Shown piece by piece: positions 26,474 through 35,329 of a stretch of DNA of 64,000 bases. Within the stretch, counting starts at the first letter, position 1; each line of letters starts with the position of its first letter. The position numbers were made by a program, and so were the translations under genes. Source of the stretch: an uncultured Planctomycetales bacterium (GTDB taxonomy: Bacteria > Planctomycetota > Planctomycetia > Isosphaerales > Isosphaeraceae); NCBI GenBank assembly GCA_903926465.1, contig CAIYJE010000055.1, forward strand, positions 32,361-96,360, in the 5' to 3' direction. The notes beneath the pieces are model-generated. The model was not told the origin of the DNA. It made no database searches and saw nothing but the letters and a program-made list of their open reading frames with translations.

Positions 26474-27943
26474 TCAGTCCTTGGGAACCGGCTCGACCTC
26501 TACCTTGTGATGCAAATCGGGTTTCTCGGTTGCATCTGGCTCAGAGTCTGCTCCCACCCGGCTCACGCGGTCTTGCAAGATCTGGCGGGCCGCACGCACC
26601 CGGGTTTGAACTCCGGGGGCTGGAAAGATTCCTCCCAGCAAGATCAGCGCAACCAGCGTCAGCACGGCAACCCGCTCTCGTCCCACCATCTTGAGCGAGA
26701 TCGACGTGTGGTGTCTGGCCCCTGTGAAAATTGAGAAGTATCCCCGCATCACGGCAATCCCGTTCAGGGCACCGGCGATCACCACCAGCATTCCGATGAT
26801 CGGGTTGGCTTCGACCGCACTATCCACCAGCAACTCGGCGGCGATGAAGCCGACTGTACCCGGAAAGCCGACGCAGGCGAGCCCCGTCAACAAGAAACAG
26901 ACGGCCAGGCTGGGAATATTAGGGTACAGTCCGTGGAAGCGGGTGAGTGTGAGCCGTCCGAATCTGGACTCAATGGCCCGGAGTGTGAGGCCAAAACCGC
27001 CCAGAGAGAAGATGGCAGAGAACCAGAGGCAAAGTGATGCGGTGAATGAGAGTTCGGTGTGGATTTCCAGGCCGACGAGCACCAGAGAAGTGTTGCTGAG
27101 GAACAGATAGGCAAACAGCCGGCGGGTTTCGTGCTGGATGGTGCCCATGGCGGCCGCGTAGATGGCCGTGACGAGTGAGGATGCGGCGATGCCAGAGAGG
27201 ATCCAGCCAGGCGCAATGGGAAGCACCAGGCGAACGGCCGCCAGCACTCCGGCCAGCGGGGTTGCGTACAGAATGGCATTGCCGAACGAGGCATGCTCAA
27301 ACCAGTCGGTTACCCAGCAGTGCATCGGCACCGTCCCGCACCGGATCAGAATAGCGAGCATCAGCGGCACGCTGGAGATGCCCAGGCCCAAAGCCGAGCC
27401 CGTACTGAACTGGACACCGGCCCAGCCAATGATCAGCAGGCCGACGAAGAGCCCCATGTGAATGACATAAAGTCTGGTGGGCTTGCGGCGGTTAACCAGC
27501 TCGATATACGGGGGCACGCAACTGATGGCCAGCAGGCCGACCAAAATCCAGCCAGGCTGGCAGGTGAACATCGCCAGCCGGATGGCTTCCGAGACCAGCG
27601 ACCAAGAGAACGAGAAGTTGCGCATCTTGGTCCGGGCCGTGGCCAAGGCCGTCAGGAAGTGGAGCAGGGCGATGGCGGGTACCAAGGCCGCGGAAAGCTG
27701 ATCAACGGCGAACAGTTTCTGGCCGAAGAGGGCGAGCGACGGACTCCAGACCTCGTGCGCGTCTGCCGGGCTAGCCAGGCTGAAAGTCAGCCACGCCAGG
27801 CAAGAGGTCACAAATGTCAGGCCTGTGAAAATAATTCCCCAGCGCGCGGCCTGGACCGCTTGCTTGAGCTGGCTAACCCAGACCGAGCCGAAAAGCGCCA
27901 GGATGATCGACAACTCGAGCCAGGGTAGGTTCGGGATTCTCAT
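26474..27943 (-). CDS. Additional proton-antiporter-like membrane subunit of the DAB operon (degenerate)
   Basis: A 489-residue polytopic membrane protein distantly related to NuoL/M/N and DabB. It starts by a 4-base ATGA overlap with dabB, so the two are translationally coupled. The family's charged channel residues are altered: the helix-5 WE(L/M)VG motif appears as WILVG, and the GKSAxxPFH motif as RCGTVPMHC, so the conserved Glu and Lys are Ile and Arg. The C-terminus is a charged cytoplasmic tail. Known DAB transporters need only DabA and DabB; a third subunit of this kind may scaffold the complex or tune the proton pathway (inference). It is the last gene of the operon. Confidence 0.75.
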   Translation of the reverse strand: MRIPNLPWLELSIILALFGSVWVSQLKQAVQAARWGIIFTGLTFVTSCLAWLTFSLASPADAHEVWSPSLALFGQKLFAVDQLSAALVPAIALLHFLTALATARTKMRNFSFSWSLVSEAIRLAMFTCQPGWILVGLLAISCVPPYIELVNRRKPTRLYVIHMGLFVGLLIIGWAGVQFSTGSALGLGISSVPLMLAILIRCGTVPMHCWVTDWFEHASFGNAILYATPLAGVLAAVRLVLPIAPGWILSGIAASSLVTAIYAAAMGTIQHETRRLFAYLFLSNTSLVLVGLEIHTELSFTASLCLWFSAIFSLGGFGLTLRAIESRFGRLTLTRFHGLYPNIPSLAVCFLLTGLACVGFPGTVGFIAAELLVDSAVEANPIIGMLVVIAGALNGIAVMRGYFSIFTGARHHTSISLKMVGRERVAVLTLVALILLGGIFPAPGVQTRVRAARQILQDRVSRVGADSEPDATEKPDLHHKVEVEPVPKD

Positions 27944-29340
27944 GAGATTTCGTCGATCACTCCAAACGGGGTTGCCACGCGGTCGGATTCCCTTGAGGCT
28001 TCGCCCGAGAGCAGGTTGGTCCAGCGTCGCTCCAGCCCATCGCACCAGTGGGCGGCCCGCACAAACGGACGAACGCCCCAGGTGATCAATGCGGCATCAA
28101 AATAGCCGCGCTCAAGACCCAGCCGGTAAAGCCAGGAGAGTGCGGGGCCATTGGCAATTCTTCGCCAGGGCGTTGTGGTTTGTGGAAGATGGTCGCCAAT
28201 TGCGTTTTCCAGTTTCTGGTAGTCATTCAGCAGCGACGGTGCGCGAAGGAACTGGGAGGTTCGCAGGCAAGCGTGCCCCAGCATGTGGACCAGCGGGACA
28301 TAAAGCGGGATGTACTTCCAGAGCCCAATTTCCGCAACAATGATCCCCACCTGCGTGAGCGAGGCATACGAAAGGGCCGACTTGATGTCGGTTTGCACAC
28401 TACCTGCAAGGTAGGCAAAAAAGGCTGTACTCAGGCCCAGCACAACCACCAAAACCGACAGCACGGGGGAACAGGCCAGAAGTGGGCTTAGCCTGAGTAA
28501 CAGATAAACCCCCAGATGCACGGAAACCGCGCCATAGAAAACCGCACTTGAGGGGGTTGGACCTTCCATGGCCCGCGGCAGCCAACCAGAGAACGGAATG
28601 AGCGCCGACTTGCCGGCGGCTGCCGCCAGGCACAGTGACCCAATGAGCAGCGCCTGGCCCGAGGAAATCATGGCATGCTCATAAGGCCACACATCGGCCC
28701 CCAGAAGTTCGTCAAAGTCTCCCTCGCCCCCCAGGTGATGCATCACCACCACGGCCAGCAGCAGCGCAGCGTCTGAGAAGCGGTAAACCGACCAGACCCA
28801 GAGCGCGTTCCTGGACGGTCCTGGCCTGGACTGGTAATACCCCACCAGCAGGGCCGAAGATAGACCGACCATCTCCCAGCCTGTGAACAGGGTCTCGCTG
28901 GTGCCGGCCAGCGCGGTAACCACCATGCCCAGCAAGAAAAGGCTGTAAAGCACAAAAAAACGATTGAACCCGCGTTCCCTGTGCAGGTAGCGGCTGGAGA
29001 ATGCGCCAATGGTGCCCGACAGCACAAACGCCAGAATCACGAACGGGACCGACAACCGGTCAAAGATGAATTTGAGCGAGAAGTGGTAAAGCCCCGGTAT
29101 GGCCACCCAGTTTCCCAGTTCAATCGGTAAAAACCGGATCCCCAGAATGAGCATGCCGGCGAGGACAGCCAAGGCGGCCAGCAGGCCAACCGCTGTGCCA
29201 ACCTGGAGAATTCGGGTGGTGGTCTGCTCTGAGAACGGTCGGTCGAACAGCGAAACCACCCCCAGCAGTAGCAGCAACGAGAGTGGGGCTAGAATCACGA
29301 GCAGACCGAGGAAAGTCATCAAGTGTTGAGGCGTCGGCAT
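27940..29340 (-). CDS. dabB: DabB-like proton-conducting membrane subunit
   Basis: A 466-residue membrane protein of the NuoL/MrpA family, of the type paired with DUF2309 proteins. It keeps the channel residues: WEMVGLSSALLVGYYQ (helix-5 Glu) and AAAAGKSALIPFSGWLPRAMEGPTPSSA (Lys of GKS). In the DAB system it forms the membrane partner of DabA and is thought to couple ion flux to inorganic-carbon uptake. ATG 29340 starts the hydrophobic N-terminus and GGATTCC sits a few bases upstream; the longer frame is unsupported. It follows dabA by 23 bases. A further antiporter-like gene overlaps its stop codon. Confidence 0.88.
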   Translation of the reverse strand: MPTPQHLMTFLGLLVILAPLSLLLLLGVVSLFDRPFSEQTTTRILQVGTAVGLLAALAVLAGMLILGIRFLPIELGNWVAIPGLYHFSLKFIFDRLSVPFVILAFVLSGTIGAFSSRYLHRERGFNRFFVLYSLFLLGMVVTALAGTSETLFTGWEMVGLSSALLVGYYQSRPGPSRNALWVWSVYRFSDAALLLAVVVMHHLGGEGDFDELLGADVWPYEHAMISSGQALLIGSLCLAAAAGKSALIPFSGWLPRAMEGPTPSSAVFYGAVSVHLGVYLLLRLSPLLACSPVLSVLVVVLGLSTAFFAYLAGSVQTDIKSALSYASLTQVGIIVAEIGLWKYIPLYVPLVHMLGHACLRTSQFLRAPSLLNDYQKLENAIGDHLPQTTTPWRRIANGPALSWLYRLGLERGYFDAALITWGVRPFVRAAHWCDGLERRWTNLLSGEASRESDRVATPFGVIDEIS

Positions 29341-29363
29341 CTTGGAATCCGTTTTCTCCGGTC

Positions 29364-32300
29364 TCAGGCCTGGATTTCTGCGAACTCGAGGTGTTCTCTC
29401 CAGCCCCGGTACCATTCCGCGCTTGATTGTGCGGTAGGAAGAGACAGGGCCTGGGGTTGATAGGGCTGAAACACGCCATCCTCATAAACGCTCAGCTTTT
29501 TGGTTTCTGGGTGAACCACGGTAAGCTGAACCCAGCCGTTCCGGCATAAGCGGCCGACAACGGGGTTCTGGGCGATCAGCCGAAGCATGGCTTCCGGCAA
29601 GACCTCGATCACGAACATGAGGCGAACCGGTTCGTGGATTTCTACCATCTGCCAGGGCAGGCCGGTTCTGAGGTCACTGGCCGCGCCGTCCATCACCCCC
29701 ACCAATGAGGTGATGTTATGAGGCAGCTTGGTCCCCGCCCCCCAACCATGGTTATCAACGGACGAGAAGTAGTATTCCAGGTTAATGCCCGCGCATACTG
29801 GAAAAACCGCGCTCAGGATCCGGTTCAGAATTCCGTTGGCGGCATCATCCGTACCGGGGTTGTACGAAACCAGGAATGCGCGACGATCAAAATAAAGCCC
29901 TCGGGTTAGCTCACGAGGGGCCACAATGCAGAGTGCGTTGGTCGCATGGCCGAGTTCCGGTCGGGCCTGGGCCATATCTTCCGAGCGTCCTTCCACATGT
30001 TCTCTGGCGCCGGTGGGCGAGAGCGTGAGCTGGGCCGACTGGAACCGTCGACTGCGCTCGTGGGCATCGCGTTCTCTCGCCAGTTCGAAGTCATTGCGCG
30101 CTCGTCCAAACTCGGCCATGTGGCTGGGTGGAACCTGGTCAAGATCGAAGTAGGTCACCGCGTCATTGCAGGTGTTGTGCATGCAGCCAACAAAGTAGGT
30201 CTCTGGCGGCACCAGAATGCCCCGATTTGCCAGCAATTGCCTGACCCGGTGATCATTGAGCAACTGGGCCAGTGCTCGGGCGTTAGGGCCGCCAGGCGAC
30301 CCGCCACATGCGCCACAGTCATAGGCCGAACGGTGGGGGTTGTTGATGCTGGTGGAGCCGTGACCAACAATGAAGACCAGCCGGGCGAAGCCCGAGGTGA
30401 GGCCGATTTCCTGAAGGATTTTCTGGCCGATGTTGGCCATTTCCTCCAGGTTGAACCCGATATGGCCCCCTTCCGGACCGGTCTCGGCTTCAGTTCGTTC
30501 AAGCTGGAGCCTGGTGCCAACCGGAGCTTCCACAAACTGACCGATGCGTGACTTCACACGCGAGGTCATGCGTGGAAAGAGGGTGCGAGCGATCAGCGGG
30601 GCCGATACGAAGACACCCACCATCGAGGTGAGCAGCGCCCCCAGCGTGGCCGACCGGCTCCCCTTGTGAAGCGTGTGCGTGGCCTTGCCAAGCGCGCGTC
30701 TGGCCTTGGCCCGCCGGCGATGGCTTGATTCCAGATCCACCGCCACTTTTTCCGTGACCCAGTGCTGGGGCCGAATGACCACCGGACAGAGGGGCACAAA
30801 GTGTGCGTCGTTGATGCCGCGATAGTAAATGGGTACCGAGAAGAACCCGGCGGTGCCGTAGGTCACACAGTCGTGCGCCACTTCTTCCAGGTGACGACGG
30901 ATCGATTCTTCTCGCTCGTCGATGCAGAAGACCGCCTGAAATCTTGGCTTCTGATCCGCATGTCGCGGTCGATTGGCGTGCAGGGCAATTGCATCCAGCG
31001 CCTGGGTGTAAAACCTGCGCTCGTATGCCAGGTGGAACACGCGACGCCGTTCGATTGCCGTGAAGGTCTCTACCTCGCGCAGAAGTTCCGCCCAACCTTC
31101 GTGATCGAGCCGATACAGGACATCGGGCGAGAAGCCCATGACCTGGGCGATCTGGAAAACCAGGAACGCCCGCTGCTGAACGCTTGGGGGCCAATCCTGT
31201 TTAATGCCGCCACGAATTTCGTCTCGTAGGCCGGCCAGTGGCCCGCTGTATCCCAGGCCTTCATGCGCCGACCATGCCAGCGCCTGGCGATCCAGCAACA
31301 GCCGCACGGCCAGGAATTCGATCAGGCTGCCTGCGGGAATCGGATGAACCACACGATCGCCGCGGGTCTCGATTTGCTGCACCATGCCGCCCCAGCCACG
31401 CAACGCGAGCAGGGTGGATGCCAGGTATTCTTCCCATTCGTCGGCCGGAACGCCCAGATCTTCCAGTGACTCACGGATCGACTCCAGGGGCGTCATCCCC
31501 TGGTCCTGCATCTCCCCAAGCTTGCGGTCCAGGCCGCTCATCCAGCCGATTGGTGGCCCAAAGGGACGGCGAAACAGCGAGCAGAACGCGATGAAGAATC
31601 CCTCTTCACGCCTGGGAAGTTGCCACTGGGCCAACCCCTGATCCAGGAATGCCGCGCAGAACCGGGTCAACTGCTCATGGACCAGGGTATCGGCATCCAC
31701 CCCCGCAGCTTCGAGCAGCAAATCGCGGTGCCTGGTGCGTTCTGGAGGCGCCGCCGTGAACATCGGCTGGTCGATCACGCCGTCGCAGCAAAGCCGCCAG
31801 AGGGCCTGAAGTGAGAAGGCTTCCCATTCCGATTCGGACCAGCTTTCGATCCGCGATTCACCGAAACGATCGAGCAATTTCTGAAGACTGGCCGAGGAAC
31901 GGGCGTTGCCGGTATGCGTGGACTTGGTCTGCCCGTTCAGTTCACTTTGTCTTCGTAGGTCGCGCATCACCCAGCGGCGGGTTTCGGCAATGAATTTGGC
32001 CCGTACGGCGGCCGAGGTTTCCGGTCGGACCCTGCGGAACGCGTTCGCCTCTGCCAGGTACCACACCAGTTCCTCGGTGGCTCCGGTTTGCAAAGGATAC
32101 TGGAGCATGGCCAGGCGGATGGCCAGCCGCGTGCCTCCGCAGGGAAGCTCTTCCTGAGCCTTTTCCCCCAGATCCTTCTCAAGCACTTCCTGGAGTTCCG
32201 AGAATCGGATTCGCCCCTTGCGCAGTTGTTCTCGGTAGCGGTTTTCGGGCCAGTAGGGGTGGCAGTCAAACACCACCGCTCCCTTTTTGACCGCCTCGCT

Positions 32301-32465
32301 GAAACTCAGATCCTCAAAGGCGTGCAGCGTGTTGTGGTGGATGAAGACGGTGATCGGTCCCTGCGCAGGGAGCAGGTGCGCCGCATGCTCGATCAGGTGA
32401 TGCAGGTGGTGCAAATCCCCGTCGTGGCCATGATCTTCGTGCGACTCGACCTCGGAGGCATCCAT
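29364..32465 (-). CDS. dabA: DabA (DUF2309/UPF0753), inorganic carbon transporter subunit
   Basis: A 1033-residue soluble-type subunit of the DAB CO2/bicarbonate accumulation system. DabA resembles a beta-carbonic anhydrase with a zinc site. The four ligand/catalytic residues are visible: C514 and D516 in AVFCIDEREES, H702 in FIVGHGSTSINNPHRS and C717 in YDCGACGG. The 15-residue H-to-C spacing is the same as in characterised DabA (H524/C539). The N-terminus is His/Asp-rich (HEDHGHDGDLHHLHHL) and could bind metal. It works with DabB to hydrate CO2 vectorially at the membrane. It is longer than the ~830-residue reference proteins, with extra sequence before the first zinc Cys. First gene of a three-gene operon. 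Confidence 0.92.
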   Translation of the reverse strand: MDASEVESHEDHGHDGDLHHLHHLIEHAAHLLPAQGPITVFIHHNTLHAFEDLSFSEAVKKGAVVFDCHPYWPENRYREQLRKGRIRFSELQEVLEKDLGEKAQEELPCGGTRLAIRLAMLQYPLQTGATEELVWYLAEANAFRRVRPETSAAVRAKFIAETRRWVMRDLRRQSELNGQTKSTHTGNARSSASLQKLLDRFGESRIESWSESEWEAFSLQALWRLCCDGVIDQPMFTAAPPERTRHRDLLLEAAGVDADTLVHEQLTRFCAAFLDQGLAQWQLPRREEGFFIAFCSLFRRPFGPPIGWMSGLDRKLGEMQDQGMTPLESIRESLEDLGVPADEWEEYLASTLLALRGWGGMVQQIETRGDRVVHPIPAGSLIEFLAVRLLLDRQALAWSAHEGLGYSGPLAGLRDEIRGGIKQDWPPSVQQRAFLVFQIAQVMGFSPDVLYRLDHEGWAELLREVETFTAIERRRVFHLAYERRFYTQALDAIALHANRPRHADQKPRFQAVFCIDEREESIRRHLEEVAHDCVTYGTAGFFSVPIYYRGINDAHFVPLCPVVIRPQHWVTEKVAVDLESSHRRRAKARRALGKATHTLHKGSRSATLGALLTSMVGVFVSAPLIARTLFPRMTSRVKSRIGQFVEAPVGTRLQLERTEAETGPEGGHIGFNLEEMANIGQKILQEIGLTSGFARLVFIVGHGSTSINNPHRSAYDCGACGGSPGGPNARALAQLLNDHRVRQLLANRGILVPPETYFVGCMHNTCNDAVTYFDLDQVPPSHMAEFGRARNDFELARERDAHERSRRFQSAQLTLSPTGAREHVEGRSEDMAQARPELGHATNALCIVAPRELTRGLYFDRRAFLVSYNPGTDDAANGILNRILSAVFPVCAGINLEYYFSSVDNHGWGAGTKLPHNITSLVGVMDGAASDLRTGLPWQMVEIHEPVRLMFVIEVLPEAMLRLIAQNPVVGRLCRNGWVQLTVVHPETKKLSVYEDGVFQPYQPQALSLPTAQSSAEWYRGWREHLEFAEIQA

Positions 32466-33105
32466 GGGGGCGGAGGGTCTCTATCGGTGACGAGGAAACT
32501 GACATCGAACCAAAGCTGTCAGTGGAAATCTCTGTTGGGCCTGGGTCTGGAATCACTCGCTTTGGAAGTGGTGGCAGGTCCACAACAGCGGCAAGAATCG
32601 CTCAGGAGGGGTGCAGTTCCAGATCTCAAAAACTTCTTTGGCCCTGAAAACAGCAGGAACCGACATCCAGGTAAGGACGGTGAGCTGTTTGCTGAGAGCC
32701 AAACAGGAATCTTTGGTGACTACCTGAACAGCGTAACACCCTGAGGAGGAGGGAATCTGAGTTCGTGTCCATCGCATGGTGCGCCTGCTTGAAGAGAAGG
32801 CAGGGCATCACCGGTGAAGTGCAACCTTTAGTATACGGGATCTCGCCCGGCCCGCAAACTCTTCTGAGGCCGCACAACTTACTCGGCGTCGTTTTTCAGG
32901 GAAACGGCCAGAGAAGTTACCCGATCAGAAATCGACAAGAGCTTCCCGCCAGGTCCGTTGCTTCTTGATCTCATCGAGCTCGCTGTACGATCAAAGTTGC
33001 ATTGCCGGCGAAAGGATGCACCGAATGATCCCTGGGGATTTCAGGTTCTGAGATAGCCGGCCCGCGGGCCTGGCCAGTTGCGGGTTTTGCAACAGCGTCA
33101 CGGAT
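32466..33105. other. Intergenic region, no gene seen
   Basis: About 640 bases upstream of dabA, up to the terminator of the esterase gene. The open frames that cross it are overlaps of dabA in other frames. The dabA promoter should lie in the first part, but I cannot name -35/-10 boxes. No repeat family member is recognised. Confidence 0.4.
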
Positions 33106-33145
33106 AAAAAAGCAGGCCGACGGCGCAAAGACAGCACCGTCGGCC
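33106..33145 (-). terminator. Terminator of the sialate O-acetylesterase gene
   Basis: Minus-strand 9-bp stem GGCCGACGG/CCGTCGGCC with a 13-base loop, then TGC and six T, about 30 bases past the stop codon at 33178. Confidence 0.82.
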
Positions 33146-33177
33146 CAGGGTTTTCAACCGAGTTTCAAGGCAAACAC

Positions 33178-34671
33178 TCACTTGGCGTCGGCCGTTACAC
33201 CCTTCCAGTCGTCGGTGCGGAACGGGGTAACGGGCAGCCCGATCTCGCGGCTGCCGTAAAGATTGCAAATGGGGTTGGCGGCCCATGCGTAGCGCACGGC
33301 GGCCGGGTCGGCCACAGCATCGGCCCATACTTCCACAGTGTTGGGACCGGTGATCTTGGCCTGGGCGTTGTGGAAAACCTTATCCGCGCCGGCAATGGTA
33401 AAACCGCGGGGCTGATCCACATCAAGGGCGTAAAGTCCACCGGGCCCCACGTGCTTGAAGGTGAGGGTGATTTTGTTCCCTTCCTTCTTCATGCTCTCGT
33501 AGCGGGCGCTCTGGTGGGTGATGTTCAGGCCATGCACCTTGGCGAGTGCCCAGCGTGCCAGCCGCTTGGCCACGTCTTGCTTGTTGCGGGGGTGGATATC
33601 GCGGCCTTCGCCAATGTCAATGATCACGGCCTCGCCGGTGTTGGGCAGCTTGTCCATGGTCATGGTCTGGGCTTCGCGGAGTTCGGCCCAGTCACTGTCG
33701 CCGGGTTCCGCCTTCTCGCCCATGAAGTCGGCAAGCTGGACCCAGTAGAACGGGAAGTCGCCCTGGGCCCATTCATCGCGCCAGCTCTTGATCATGAGGG
33801 GGAACATTTCGCGGTACTGGTAGGCGCGGCTGGCGTTGCTTTCGCCCTGGTACCAGATGGCCCCACGGATGCCGTAGCCAATGGTGGGCTTGAGTGCCCC
33901 GTTGTAAATGTTGGCCGGGCGGGAATTGCCACGCATCTGGCCTTCCAGATTTTGCTTCTCCTGGCCTTCAGACGCGGAGTACTTCTTCTCAAGATCGGCC
34001 CAGCGGTCAAGCATGGGCTTGTACTGGGGGTCTTGTTCGAACAGGCTTCGGTTGATCCAGGCCTCGCACGCCGAGCCGCCCCAGGCGTTATTGATCAGGC
34101 CAATGGGCACGTCCAGCGTTTGCTGAAGCTGACGACCAAAGAAGTAGCCGACCGCAGAGAAATTACCAACGGTCTCGGGGGTGCAAACATCCCACTTGCC
34201 GGTAAAGTTTTTCTGAGGCTCCTGGGTGCCCAGGTTGGGCACGGAGATCATGCGCAGCTTGGAATTCTTGGCGGTCAGTTTTTCCAGGTCGGGGTCGTTG
34301 GCAATATTGACCGACCACTGCATGTTGGACTGGCCAGAGCAAACCCACACCTCGCCCACAAGCACATCGTCGAAGGTGACGGTGTTCTTGCCTTTGACGG
34401 TCATGGTGTAGGGGCCGCCGGCTGGAATTGGGTCGAGGGCAACCCGCCAGGCGCCATCCGTGCCCGCCTTGGCGGTCTTGGTCTGGCCGGCAACGGTAAC
34501 CGTGACATCTTCGCCCGGCTCAGCCCAACCCCACACGGGATCTTTCTGATCGCGCTGGAGGACCATGTGGCTGCCGAAGATGTTCGGCAATGTGACATCA
34601 GCCTGGACAGCGGCACAGCCTGTGATTGCCACGGCTGCGGCCATCCCTCGTACCAGGGATGCAAACCTCAT
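33178..34671 (-). CDS. Sialate O-acetylesterase (SASA family)
   Basis: A 497-residue secreted SGNH-type esterase. The signal peptide [24 protein letters not shown] precedes a short beta domain ([20 protein letters not shown]), and the esterase core follows. The catalytic Ser is in [26 protein letters not shown] and [12 protein letters not shown] are SASA hallmarks; and the catalytic Asp/His lie in [19 protein letters not shown]. The family removes O-acetyl groups from sialic acids or, in planctomycetes, more likely from plant or algal polysaccharides. ATG 34671 is preferred because AAGGAG lies upstream. A terminator follows. The glycosidase-like gene at 35330 is on the same strand further upstream, so a polysaccharide-degradation theme is plausible. 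Confidence 0.92.
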   Translation of the reverse strand: MRFASLVRGMAAAVAITGCAAVQADVTLPNIFGSHMVLQRDQKDPVWGWAEPGEDVTVTVAGQTKTAKAGTDGAWRVALDPIPAGGPYTMTVKGKNTVTFDDVLVGEVWVCSGQSNMQWSVNIANDPDLEKLTAKNSKLRMISVPNLGTQEPQKNFTGKWDVCTPETVGNFSAVGYFFGRQLQQTLDVPIGLINNAWGGSACEAWINRSLFEQDPQYKPMLDRWADLEKKYSASEGQEKQNLEGQMRGNSRPANIYNGALKPTIGYGIRGAIWYQGESNASRAYQYREMFPLMIKSWRDEWAQGDFPFYWVQLADFMGEKAEPGDSDWAELREAQTMTMDKLPNTGEAVIIDIGEGRDIHPRNKQDVAKRLARWALAKVHGLNITHQSARYESMKKEGNKITLTFKHVGPGGLYALDVDQPRGFTIAGADKVFHNAQAKITGPNTVEVWADAVADPAAVRYAWAANPICNLYGSREIGLPVTPFRTDDWKGVTADAK

Positions 34672-34852
34672 CGATGTTCTCCTTGTTCGTCTCGATGCAC
34701 GGCCCAATCAGGTGGGAAACGCACGTGGTGCGTTACTTGCCCAGTATGCCGGGCCGGAACGCTCAGGTGAAGCGGCTGGCGGACCCGAATAGCGATCGCA
34801 GTGCTCATCCCGATGAGGACCAATTCGCCAAGGCGGCCATTGGCGAGCGGTT

Positions 34853-35299
34853 TTATGCGCTGGGGGCTGGCCGGTTGGTGGCCCGTTTCAGGGTTTTGAT
34901 AAACTCCAGACGCCGGAATCTGAGGGCCGACCAGTCTTCGTCGATGGCAATCTGGCGCACGGTTTCAAAGCCTGCGGCCCTGAGCGGGCCCCAGCCGGTA
35001 TCGCGATTGAAATTACAGGTATACCGCCTGGAAGTCCCCTTGGGGTAGGCAAACCAGACCACCGCGTCTCCCTGCGCCCTGGCCGCAATTTGTGGGGCCA
35101 AGGCCACGATTTCCGCTTGCTGCTGGACGAATACCAGGCAAAAAGTGAGCGGTTGCTTGCTGTCCAGGTCACGCACAATCGTCACGCCCAGCAGGGCACC
35201 AAGTTCGGGTTCAAAACTCGTGGGCGCGTTCAGAACGAGGATCGGATTCTGGCCCTTGAGGTTGAGTTTCTCGAAGACGGTTGGCATGGCAAGGTCCAT
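34853..35299 (-). CDS. DUF3052-like protein
   Basis: A 148-residue cytoplasmic protein with no signal or membrane segment. It shows the pattern I associate with DUF3052: an N-terminal LNLKGQNPILVLNAP strand, a central WFAYPKGTSRRYTCNFNRDTGW and the end DEDWSALRFRR. The first half resembles a truncated Rossmann-like fold, but no cofactor motif is obvious. Function is unknown in the family. ATG 35299 is used; an ATG four codons later is possible. It lies 30 bases downstream of the large glycosidase-like gene's stop codon and may be transcribed with it, though no functional link is known. Confidence 0.65.
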   Translation of the reverse strand: MDLAMPTVFEKLNLKGQNPILVLNAPTSFEPELGALLGVTIVRDLDSKQPLTFCLVFVQQQAEIVALAPQIAARAQGDAVVWFAYPKGTSRRYTCNFNRDTGWGPLRAAGFETVRQIAIDEDWSALRFRRLEFIKTLKRATNRPAPSA

Positions 35300-35329
35300 C
35301 CCGGTTGTGGATTACCAGCAACCAAGGAT

